Assembly (NCBI GenBank): GCA_964058845.1
Contig: CAXKVR010000036.1
Location: forward strand, 496,001 to 560,000
DNA length: 64,000 nucleotides
Direction of reading: 5' to 3'
From: Carex sylvatica
Lineage: Eukaryota; Streptophyta; Magnoliopsida; Poales; Cyperaceae
Of this stretch, positions 54,095 through 64,000 are shown one piece after another (the first letter of the stretch is position 1; each line of letters begins with the position of its first letter). Below the pieces are notes generated by a model that did not search any database, was not told the origin of the DNA, and was given only the letters and a program-made list of their open reading frames with translations. The translations under genes were made by a program, and so were the position numbers.

Positions 54095-57000
54095 ATGCTA
54101 AAAATGGAGAGACCAATCAAGCTAACAATTTTCTTCTATATTATTACCTTGTTTTCAGTTGCTACATCTCAATCTTCAAACAACCTCACACCAGCTCAAT
54201 TTCATGTTGGAGTTATACTTGATTCTACAACCTTTGTAGGCAAAATTGGCCGAACAAGCATTGCAATGGCTGTAGAAGATTTCTACACGATGCATGAGAA
54301 TTACACAACCAGGCTTAGGCTACATGGGAGAGATGCGAACAGCGACGACCTTCAAGCTTCATCAGCAGGTATTAAAACATTTATTGATAATTTTTAGTGT
54401 TACTGTTATTGTAGAAATAAATAAACAGGTTTTTTAAGTGATACTGATATTATGTGCGCAGATGATGAAAATAGGCCACACCACCTTGTAGAAAACCTAA
54501 ATGCTAATTTGCTCTAAGTCGACATGCTAACATGTACTACCTGTAGCTACATGACTTGTGTAATTATATTGCACAATTAATTAGTGAATGCCAAAAAAAT
54601 GTGCCATTAGATTCATTAATTGTATAATTGTACACAATCATAGCACTACTAACATTTTAAAGAAAAATTTGATGAAGAAGTTCCATATATAAAATTAAGA
54701 CAGACTGCATGATAGCAATAGTAGAGCAATCTTTGTCTAATACAAATTGAACCTAATGCCCGCAGACTGGCACCTCGTACATACCGCCACCTAAGCAATG
54801 AGCACCCCCACTTCACCCACACACACACTTCCCATAATCAAAGATTGATGAAAGGTGAAGAGTGCATTTTCCCCATTGACGCAGATTTATCTCGAGTTCT
54901 TGACCTAGTCATTCTATTCCTTCTCTTTCTATTCTGATTTTTCTGTATCTTTAGCTTGACAAATTATCACATCTAGTCACTTATGTGACGTTTGTTACTT
55001 CATCCATACCAATTATCCACACTTTGCTTATCCTAAAACCTATCCTTGATCAAAGTTAGGTTTCCACTGTCAGTATTTTCATAAAAAAAAAAAAATCCTA
55101 AGTTAGGTTCCTAATTAGAGGTTTCTATCTACATGCAGCACTAGACTTGCTACTGAACACGAAGATTGAAGCCATCATAGGACCTCAGAGATCCTCTCAA
55201 GCTGTAATGATCTCCAAAATCGGCAACAAAACACATGTACCGGTTATTTCATTCTCAGCAACAAGCCCCACCCTTTCCTCCATGCGTTTGCCATATTTGA
55301 TAAGAACAACAATAAATGATGCTGCTGAAGTGCATGCCATTACTGCGCTCATCAAATCCTATGGATGGCGAGAGGTAGTTCCAATCTATGAAGATACTGA
55401 TTTCGGAAGGGGTATAATACCCTTCCTTGCAGATGCACTCCAAGAGATTGATGTCCGAATTCCATATCGCAGCATAATAAACGAATTATCTACTGATGGA
55501 CAAATCCAAGAAGAGCTCTACAAGTTACAGACTATGCAAATAAGGGTGTTTATCGCACACATGACACCTTCCAAGGGCGCTACACTATTTTTAAAGGCCA
55601 GAGAACTAGGGATGATGGAGGAAGGATATGTATGGATCATGACGAATGGATTGGTGAATGTCATTGAATGTTTCAATCGAAATGTAGTCAGTGCAATGAG
55701 TGGAGCTCTCGGGGTACGACCTTATGTACCCAAGACAGTGAAGTTGGAGAATTTTGCAACAAGGTGGAGAAAGAGATTCCAAGAAGACAACCCCAAGGAT
55801 GAACCCTGCGAAGTTACTACATCTGCCATTTGGGCCTACAACACAGTTAACGCACTGGCAATGGCAGTAGAAAAGGTTGGGGTTCAAAGTATGAAACTTG
55901 AAGAGAACTTTACGAGTTGTGTGCACTTGCCTGTCTTCTCTAATGGACCACAACTTCTCAAGGCAATTTCCAGCACCAAGTTTCAAGGCTTGAATGGTAA
56001 TTTTGAATTGAGAGATGGGCAGTTGCAGTACTCTACATTTGAAATAATAAATGTGGTTGGAACAGGGATAAGGGGTATTGGGTATTGGAGAGAAAAACAA
56101 GGACTATCAAGAAGAGTAGATGCAAACTATAATAAGAGTTACTTGACTTCATCACCAGATTTGAACCCGGTCATTTGGCCAGGGGAATCAATTATAGTGC
56201 CGAAGGGTTGGCAGATCCCAGTCAGCGGGAGAATACTGCGCGTAGGAGTGAGAATGAATCCAACACCCGAATTCATGAAGGTGGAGATAGATCCTGCGAC
56301 AAATGCCATAATAGCAAGCGGGTATGCTATCGATGTGTTTGAGGAAGCAATAAAGAGATTGCCTTATGCAGTCCCTTTTGAGTACAAACTTTATGGAGGG
56401 ACTAACCAGATCAGCTCACAGATGTTGACTTGTGACGAATTCGTGTATCAAGTTTATCTTGGGGTAAGTATCTCTTTATGGAACATGTATAGTTCCATTC
56501 CCTTCTCTTGTATATATATAAAAGAAGAATGAGGCTATGGTAATATGCATATTACGGATTGACCCATGTTGTGGATCTATATTTTGATTTTCAAAGTTCA
56601 AATGGTCAATCCTAACAGTTAAACAAGATCTCCATATGAAAATATACTTGCATATCAAATTTTGCATTATTTAGATTCTTTTTACTATTTTTTTAAATAT
56701 GTAGAAAATCATTGCTTTTGGATGGTCCAAAATTTTCAAATCAAGTGATTTTCTACCTATCTAAACAAAGAGTAAAACAGTTCTAAAAATAATAAAATTT
56801 GGTATACAAGTGCATTATCATATGAAGATCATGTTGAATAGTTCAAATCGGCTACTTGGACTTGAAAAACGAAAATACAAGTCCATAGTGCGGACCATTG
56901 TGTAATATGTATATTACCATAACCTTCACTCACAAAGAATAATGTCCTTAAAAGAGTAAAATGAGTACAGTTTGTTGATATTGTTGTTCAGATATTGCAG

Positions 57001-58769
57001 TCATATAATATCATGGTAATATACTAATATGTATCCAGGTGTATATATATCTCTATTCAGTATAGTCAAATATTATAAGACGACTCAGGTATATATATAT
57101 ATATATATATATACTTGTATTTTCCTTTTTACTTTCTGAACTCCAATAATTGATCAATCAATCTCATGAATACATAAACAATCTTCTGATTAAAGAATTT
57201 ATTGCTTGCAGAACTATGATGTGGTGATAGGGGACATTACAATAAGATACAACCGTACACGCTATGTTGATTTTTCCGTATCATACACCGAGTCGGGAGT
57301 AGGAATGATTGTGCCGATTAAGGAAACCATGAATAGAAACACATTAATCTTCTTGAAGCCATTAACTGCAGACCTATGGTTAGCGAGCATTGTGTTTGTA
57401 ATCTACACAGGCATTGCCATATTGATTTTGGAGCCAAAGATGAGAGCTTCACTGAGGGGTTCATTATCTTTGCATATCCATACCATAGTGCATTTATCCT
57501 TGTTTGCATATCGTAAGTAAAAACTCTTTTCACCAAAGAATGATCTCTGGATACCTTAAGGTTTTTCTTTTAATCCAAGAATGTCTTTTAAATATTATTA
57601 GCTATTACAATTTACAGATCTATCACTCTTTATTTACAAACTACTAATTTAGCTAATAAATTGCAGAAGAGAAACTAGAAAGCATCCTATCGAAGATAGT
57701 TGTCATCGTATGGGTCTTTGTTCTCCTTGTATTAACATCAAGTTACACAGCTAGTTTAGCCTCAATGCTTACAGTCCAACAGATTCAACCAAAAATAACT
57801 GACATCCATGATCTGATAAACAAGGGTGACTATATTGGATATAAAAAAGGTTCATTTGTGGAGGGTTTGCTTCAACAGATTGGTTTTGACGAATCAAAGA
57901 TGAGAGGTTACTACTACCCGGAGGAATTTATCGAGGCACTCAACAAAGGAAGTGCAAACGGTGGAGTGTCTGCAATAGTTCATTCAATACCTTACATCAA
58001 GTTGTTCCTTGCCAAGTATTGTGATTCTTACACAATGGTTGCACCCATTTATAAGACTGCAGGATATGGATTTGTAAGTATACCATTTCTTATGTAAATT
58101 TATATGCTACAAACTAATTATATGGCATATTTACACAAGCAATAACTCGTAAACAATGAACCTCTTAATACTTGATATATAAACATGACACTTTTTCTCA
58201 TAGCAGACGATGTAAGATTCTTCACAATCTTTAATTAATTATGGAAGAGCTCACAAATAAGAAAAAAAAATAGCAGAAAAGAGAAAGCAAGCATTTTACA
58301 TTTTAAATTGTTAATTCTAAGATCAAATACGGATACCAGTTTCATCTTACTAATTTCTAGTTCTACATAGGCATTCCCCAAGGGTTCTCCACTAGTCCCA
58401 GACATATCCCATGCAATTCTAAACATTACTGATGGAGACGACATAATACGAATTGAGAAGAAATGGATTGGAGACAAGAACTGTCAGAACACTGGCAACA
58501 TCATCCTCGATTCCAACAGCCTAAACTTTTATAGCTTCTGGGGACTTTTTCTCATCACAGGAGTTGTCACTACCATCTCCCTACTAACATTTGCAATTAT
58601 GTCATTTTGCAAGAAACAGCGAAAGATGATCAGCATTACGAGCCTTGAAATGAGCTCTGACGAGACAAATGACAATGGAGCCTTGCGTACTATAAGCCAA
58701 GAGGAATACCAAAACAGTGACATTTTTGGCCCATCATCAGATGAACACAACACTGATCCTTTGCCATAG
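54095..58769 (+). CDS. GLR: GLR E: glutamate receptor-like cation channel, intact
   Basis: Exons 54095-54368, 55139-56463, 57212-57512, 57667-58073 and 58371-58769 join in frame (phases 1, 0, 1, 0) to 901 aa. Same domain order as A: signal peptide 1-29, amino-terminal domain to about 450, S1 (GRILRVGVRMNP, then YAIDVFEEAIKRLPY), M1 about 588-606 (WLASIVFVIYTGIAILIL), pore loop, M3 with SYTASLASM at 659-667, S2 beginning AFPKGSPLVPDIS in exon 5, M4 about 825-848, and an acidic 50-residue cytosolic tail. An in-frame ATG at 54104 is an alternative start. Differences from A are scattered substitutions; E keeps the usual proline in AFPKGSP. Intron 1 is only 770 bp because it lacks A's MITEs. Role inferred from family: amino-acid-gated Ca2+ entry, possibly in defence or wound signalling. 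Confidence 0.94.
56527..56931. mobile_element. MITE in intron 2 of GLR E
   Basis: Same element and place as 22600-22990 in A. The left end GAATGAGGCTATGGTAATATG is intact; the right end has drifted (ATTACCATAACCTTCACTC). Confidence 0.8.
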
Positions 58770-59209
58770 ATGCCATAGATGCCATAGAATGATCGCTAAC
58801 AAGAAAATATCATGATTCATGGAATTCATGCCAAGAGATCATAAGAAGTATACATTACAATTAATCAGTTGAAGTTGTGCGCTTTTTATTTTAGTTAGTA
58901 ATTATAGGTAAGTAATGACCATAGTGGATGCAATCAGGTCAGATGAGGTAGCTGGTAAGTTTGTAATTTCAAAAGTAAGCTGCTCATCTATATCCAGCTT
59001 GAGTGGTGTTAACTTTCAAGTCTATTTAAAGTTGATAACTCAGAGAATTGTGACAATTTTTTAGGATCAAAGAAATAACCAGAGATTGCTAACATTTCTT
59101 TTTCCTTTTCAATTAAACTTCAAATTTAATTGCACCAAAATCCTTGTTCATTTAATCAATCCATAACTAAACCAATAAAAAATTAGCTACATTTTGTCTC
59201 TGTGCAATG
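58770..59209. other. 3' flank of GLR E
   Basis: Inverse of the A flank at 20371-20798. Note a direct ATGCCATAG repeat right after the stop (58766-58790). Confidence 0.7.
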
Positions 59210-59580
59210 ACGGTATGTTACCGAAACAAAGGAGTTGGATAATTTCACAACCAGATGGAAAACGAGATTTCAAGAAGATTGTCCCTAAGAAATGCCTTAT
59301 GAACCTAGCATCTGTGCTTTACGGGCTGAAATGTCATCCACACACTAGCCATGGCAGTCTAAAAACTTAAAAAATGCAAAATCCTCCAAGATATCTGATT
59401 CCTTGCATGTTTCCAATGGATCCCAGCTTGTCGAGGCATTCTCCAAAATCTCATTTCAAGGTTAGAGTGGCAACTTTGTTTTAATAAAAACGGACAATTG
59501 CAATACTCAGCCTTCGAAATAATAAATGTGGCAGGTCATGAGGTCAAGGAACTTAATGGGTTTGGGTTAAAGTAAAATGG
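59210..59580 (+). pseudogene. GLR exon-2 fragment, copy 3 (E unit)
   Basis: GGAGTTGGATAATTTCACAACCAGATGG, GCCATGGCAGTCTAAAAAC and GAGTGGCAACTTTG..GGACAATTGCAATACTC.. AATAATAAATGTGGCAGG parallel NFTTRW, LAMAV, SGNF, GQLQY and INV of intact GLRs. Several frame breaks. The plus strand is the coding sense, as for E. Confidence 0.78.
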
Positions 59581-60389
59581 CAAATCAACTTGAGCACGGT
59601 ATAAAGCCACAGAAGTGGTTAAGTATTTACCTTAGGATAACACCACCATAATTGTTACAATTCAAATATTAGGAAAACAACTAAATAAATATAATTAAGT
59701 TATTACGATGAATCACTAATCCTATAATTCATCGCATAGCATTTTTATTATCAACTACATTCGCATAATATAACTTGTATTTTAGGATTCAACCTACATT
59801 TGCATAATTCATCCTGCATTCTTTAGGATTCAGCAAGCATTTCTTGAATACACCCAAAATGTTTGGTCTATATTAATGACAATTGGTTAACCAATACTTC
59901 CAATACCTCTCTATCGTTCTACAACCCGTAGTACTATGAGGTAAGGTTGTGTGCTAGCGACCAAACTGTGTTTAGAACTAAGGCTATTTTGTTAAGCTAC
60001 CAATCGTACATCAATACCAGTAAAGGCATAACTGTTATTGTTGTGCTATTTCGACAATCTTCCCAACCCACAAGTGAGGCAAGTAGAAACAAAGGTTACA
60101 CATGAGTTTCCATTAGACATGAGATGCTCTTCCCCTGCGCTGCTCCACTACGCTTCTAGTGGTTAATAATATCTTAGATCTAATTTAAATTACTCATGGA
60201 TATTGGCCCGAATAGTGATTAAATTTAAAAATTTAGAACCCTAGAACCTACCCAATTTCCGAACATTATTAGCACTTAAAACCTGAAAATATGTCAAACA
60301 ATTGATAGCAGTGCAAATAAAAGAATATAATCAATAATACACAGCAACCACTTTTCCTATTTATTCATCTCATGATGCCATGAAACCAT
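59581..60389. repeat. Spacer of right arm, inverse of 19204-19971
   Basis: Shares CATAGCATTTTTATTATCAACTACATTCGCATAATATAAC, TTTGCATAATTCATCCTGCAT and AGGTAAGGTTG..TGCTAGCGACCAAACTG with the left arm. No gene. Confidence 0.7.
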
Positions 60390-61335
60390 ACCTGTTTGTT
60401 GAGAAATCAAAGCAGTTTCTTCATCAATATTATTATTACCACTATTCATCAGATTTTTCACTGAGAGGTGAGCTTGCGTGCTCTGATGAATTGACCTTAT
60501 CTCTGGGTTAGAGCCACTTTTGTAGGATCTAAAACTTTTCTAAAGTGCAATGTAGCAGTTCATTGTCCTGAAATATAAAATGAAATGAGAACTTAAAATT
60601 GAGGTCAACATAGAACAGTTCTGAAACCCTAGCTGGCACAAGCACCAAAGCATTGCTTAATTGCACATTTGAGGACGATGAAGATGCTAAATTGGGTCAA
60701 GCTGAGTCAAACTGAACAGCTAAATTTTGGTTTGTCATCACAATTTTGGGAACTTCTATAACCAAATTCAGCATAACACCAAATTGCAACAATTCCACTC
60801 TGTAGCATTCAGCATTTCTCAATGCCTAGCAATTGCATATACAGAAATTAAATCAAATTAAATCTGTTCTTCTAATCTGATAAACCTCAAATGGACTCAT
60901 CCATTGTTACCAATCCTGGAGAGCATCTACATCATACCTCTCAGCAGCCCCATCTCCAACGAAGCCTCAAGAGAGGCCTCCAACTCGAATTTAACTTGAG
61001 GAGGGGAGTTACTTGGTAGAGAGAGAATTCGCTGCAGCGGAGAGGGAAAGTTGCAGAGGCGAGTGTGGTAGTTGCGATCGCACCTTTCTCGAATTCGCAC
61101 GAATATGAAAGAGATCCCGTGCATGCCACTTCGGGCCTGATAGATCCAGATTCTGATCGAACGGATGTGATGTAAATAGACATATTCTGTTACCTCAGAC
61201 AAAGGAGAAGCGTCCACGCGTGAAGTAACATCCTTTCGTAATGGGCTTGTAGGAACTATACACAACCGGCCCATATATGCAAGGCCTATGGGCTATAAGG
61301 CCCGTTGATCTTCTAAAAGAGTTCGCCTCTTTCCC
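60390..61335 (-). pseudogene. Module X, copy X3
   Basis: Inverse counterpart of X1. On the minus strand: CCGGCCCATATATGCAAGG promoter-like text, leader with TTTCCCTCTCCGCTGCAGCGAATTCTCTCTC, ATGGGGCTGCTGAGAGG (MGLLRG, near 60950), then the second segment CUT to its start (GCATTGAGAAATGCTGAATG near 60830) and the third (60560-60395). Part of the second segment (MDPNRC region) is missing compared with X1. The third has TGA at its start as in X1. Confidence 0.55.
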
Positions 61336-61908
61336 GTACATGGTACACCCACTTCCAACGATGACCAATGGACTAATGACACGCCTTGAGATATTCTGTG
61401 GCGAAATCAGCGAGTCAAATTAGTATATATTTAATTTGTGCGCTCTTCTACTCTCTGACCTCCGTTGCACTGCAGGCGACAATGTTAAGGCTGCAGATTT
61501 TTGTGCGGGCCACCCAATATTAAAATTTATGAAGGTTAAGATTTCGGGCAAATATTACAAAGAATATATATCGGATTGACATAATATTTGAGGTGAGATG
61601 TATATGATTCTTTTCATTTTAGTGCTAAAGCACCGGATCTAAACTCAAAATTTTGTTCATCTCAAAGTCATATGAATTCTGTAGGATCTGAACCGTGCCA
61701 ATTAAATAGAATATGCATGCTTGGTAGGAATATGGGCCCGACTCACCTCAAATTTCTATAATTCATATTTTACTGAAATTGTCACGTGCGCAGACTTAGT
61801 ATGTGCATAATTTTTTTTTTTTTTGGGTACACATGCTAGTTTCTGAATTTGATCCAAATAGTGGTATAAATTGTGAATTATGAAAATTTATGGTGGTGAC
61901 TAAAAAAT
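61336..61908. repeat. Outer right arm, holding the empty MULE site
   Basis: Reading the minus strand, GCGCACAAATTAAATATATACTAATTTGACTCGCTG (61443-61408) is the unoccupied form of the target where MULE 13995-17940 sits in the left arm. The part at 61509-61740 matches 10850-11190. No gene. Confidence 0.8.
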
Positions 61909-63050
61909 CCGAAATTTTTATTAATACCCAAAAAACATACTAAATTACTGAATCTGTCCATTTTTGTGCAGTAATTCAAAAAATGTCCTGTCCGGTTATT
62001 TATTAACCGGACTAATTGATTTTGTCCGGTTAATAACTAACCGGACAGGGCCTACCCATTTCAACAATTTTGTCCGGTTAATAATTAACCGGACACAATG
62101 TATCCACTTCTCTTTTTTTTTTTTTTTTTTTTTTACAAAACAGAAATTTTAAATTTTTTTTTATATTGAAATATTAGAAATGTTGAATATATTTCTTTGA
62201 AAATAGAAGAAAGACAATATAATTTGATTTATTAGAAAGACTACAACAAATAACCCGGATCAACATTTTTCAGATCGGATTTTTCGTGGCTGTATATATT
62301 TCTTTATGTGTTATTGGAAAAAAATAAAAATATTTGAATTCTGAGTTATTGATCCCGGTTCAAAAGTCACTTCTAGGTAATATAGAAATTATTGTGATCC
62401 TTCTAGTACATTTAATTTATAAAAAGTTGTATCTATTTTTGAAAAAAAAACATAAAATTTAAATTATTTAATGATTATTATTCAAAAAGAATTTCAAAAA
62501 TAGATACAACTTTTTAGAAATTAAATATACTAGAAAGGTGATAATATTTTCTATATTTACCTAGAAGTGGCTTTTGAACCGGGATCAATAACTCAAAATC
62601 CAAATATTTTTATTTTTTCCAATAACACATATAGAAATATATTAATTTTTCTTACAGCCGCGAAAAATCCGATCTGAAAAATGTTGATCCAGGTTATTTG
62701 TTGCAGTCTTTCTAATAAATCAAATTATATTGTGTTCCTTCTATTTTTAAATAAATATATTCAATATTTCTAATATTTCAATATAAAAAATAAAAAAATT
62801 TAATATTTTTTTGTTTTGTAAAAAAAAAAAAAAAAAAGAAAGAGAAGAAGAGTGGATACATTGTGTCCGGTTAATTATTAACCGGACAAAATTGTTGAAA
62901 TGGGTAGGCCCTGTCCGGTTAGTTATTAACCGGACAAAATCAATCAGTCCGGTTAATAAACAATCGGACATGGCATTTTTCGAATTACTGCACAAAAATG
63001 GACAGATTCAGTAATTAGGTATATTTTTTGGGTATTAATAAAAATTTCGG
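61909..63050. mobile_element. Foldback MULE (1,142 bp) with exact 9-bp TSD
   Basis: Flanked by CTAAAAAAT at 61900-61908 and 63051-63059. The two halves (about 61909-62445 and 62470-63050) are near-perfect inverted copies, so the whole element is a hairpin with a loop of only a few dozen AT-rich bases. Each arm carries four TTGTCCGGTTAATAA-type short palindromes (TCCGGTTAA-TTAACCGGA), seen at 61985-62095 and 62868-62975. Open frames of about 62 codons in the arms mirror each other and are not genes. Confidence 0.94.
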
Positions 63051-63059
63051 CTAAAAAAT

Positions 63060-63190
63060 TTCGAGACAGTATACCTAGCTCGTAAGATTAAGTTCTCCAA
63101 TTTCGCATCTAATTATGTCTATATAATTTTAAGATAGTTATTTTGTAACTGTTAATTATCTAATAAAATTAGGAGTATTATTTTTTTTTC
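63060..63190. repeat. Outer edge of right duplication arm
   Basis: Inverse of 10730-10845: AAGTTCTCCAATTTCGCATCTAA, TTATGTCTATATAATT, TTATCTAATAAAATT and GGAGTATT. Homology stops about 63190. Confidence 0.75.
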
Positions 63191-63798
63191 GATAAAATGA
63201 GGTCCACTTTCTCTATATTAAATATTCACTAGGATGATGCTCCGATCAGATTTGAAACTTGCAATCTTTCAAAAAACTACACCACTGCATAGATTCTCAC
63301 AAATATAATTATTAAATTCAGAGTTCTCCCATCTTTGAAATAAAAAAATAATTAAGAGGTCAATGTCCATTTTATTCAGATATATTATTGTTCATTAATT
63401 TCATTTTAAAATGAGTGTTATTTTTGGTTCAAATAAGTGCTCACTTTAGAGTGATTTAAACAATGAATTGGATGCCATCATAATATTATAGAATTTTAAT
63501 TCTACCACATATTTTTGAAAAAAGTCCACTCATGTTGTACACATAGCCTTTGTCTACGAGAGAGGTTTGCAGACAAAGGATGTGTTACGCTAAAGTTGGT
63601 CTTCAAGCAGTGATTGTACTTATTTAAAAAAATATTAAAAAAATAATTTTAACAAAATATAAAATTTGATCTCTAAGTATATTGGCATAGATATACAACT
63701 TCAAAGTTAAAAGTGCACTACTACAGAAAAAGAAATTGCACACGAACATAAACATGAGAGCTACACGGATTTCCTGCTGTGTGGAGAGTGAGGATGTG
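63191..63798. other. AT-rich spacer with repeat fragments
   Basis: Includes AAAATGAGGTCCACTTTCTCTATATTAAATATTC, like 42545, and GATTTGAAACTTGCAATC, a possible worn B-box of a SINE. A dispersed MITE-like piece lies near 63600-63720. No gene. Confidence 0.5.
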
Positions 63799-64000
63799 TC
63801 ACTACAACAAAAAAATTCTTTTACATCAGTTGCAATCACGTTATACCATCTAGTTCTGAACTGATGCATATTGCCCCAATAGAAATTGTGTACTCATACG
63901 CCATCGGTATGAGCCGATGGCGTTAAGCTCCAACGCCATCTGTTGAAACATTAGGGACCGATGGGAGTAAGAGTTTTCCGGTCGTTAAATAAATTGTTTA
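63799..64000 (+). mobile_element. CACTA-type terminus running off the window
   Basis: Starts CACTACAACAAAAAAATTC, close to the terminus at 7954. Subterminal words GCCATCGGT / CCGATGGCG / ATCAGTT / AACTGATG follow in both orientations. The rest of the element would lie beyond 64000. Confidence 0.75.

Noticed and set aside
61964..62152. 62-codon frame with repeats of NRTGPTHFNNFVRLI type
   Set aside because: It is the foldback MULE arm; the same frame recurs on the opposite strand at 62747-62995.

Overview
The window is intergenic-rich, AT-rich nuclear DNA of a flowering plant, probably a dicot (inference). The evidence is multi-exon genes with GT-AG introns, plant glutamate-receptor-like (GLR) proteins, and plant-type Copia, hAT, Mutator-like (MULE) and CACTA elements. 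No prokaryotic or organellar genes, CRISPR arrays, rRNAs or functional tRNAs were seen. The species cannot be named from the sequence.

The core is a GLR cluster (clade-II-like ligand-gated cation channels). Six loci are visible: a 5' remnant GLR0 (2265-2791, minus); an intact five-exon gene A (20799-27482, minus); a 3' remnant F (40921-42435, minus) broken from its 3' flank by two transposons; a truncated gene C (43370-45087, plus) encoding only a signal peptide and amino-terminal domain; gene D (46707-50722, plus), complete except for a frameshift before the last membrane helix; and an intact five-exon gene E (54095-58769, plus). A and E each join to 901 residues with matching splice phases. 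All loci left of about 42.4 kb are on the minus strand and all to the right are on the plus strand.

A and E lie in a large inverted duplication. The left arm runs roughly 10.7-29.7 kb and the right arm roughly 52.9-63.2 kb, with patchy ends. Behind the 3' ends of A, F and E lies a degenerate 0.4-kb GLR exon-2 fragment. Behind GLR0, A, F, D and E lies a fragment of an unrecognised 5' gene or promoter region, called module X here. The amplified unit is therefore [module X, facing the GLR 3' end] plus [GLR].

Transposons fill the rest, many with target-site duplications (TSDs) readable here: three MULE-type elements with 9-bp TSDs (12013-13517; 13995-17940 with a decayed MuDR-like transposase; 61909-63050, an almost complete foldback), a 398-bp MITE with a 9-bp TSD and its empty site in a neighbouring duplicate, a hAT (32751-36707), a Copia element with very short LTRs and no reverse transcriptase (36786-40893) carrying a nested hAT MITE, a 1.49-kb solo LTR (8446-9936) inside CACTA-like repeats, several hAT-type MITEs in GLR introns, two tRNA-derived SINE copies, and Copia gag remnants at 1-1128 and 45840-46209.

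Only A and E look able to encode complete channels. C could encode a secreted ligand-domain-like protein and D a channel lacking M4; the rest is relic DNA. I found no wholly new molecular system. The most unusual features are the inverted GLR duplication, the ATD-only gene C, the sharp identity boundary between C and D, and the palindromic element in the A and E promoters.
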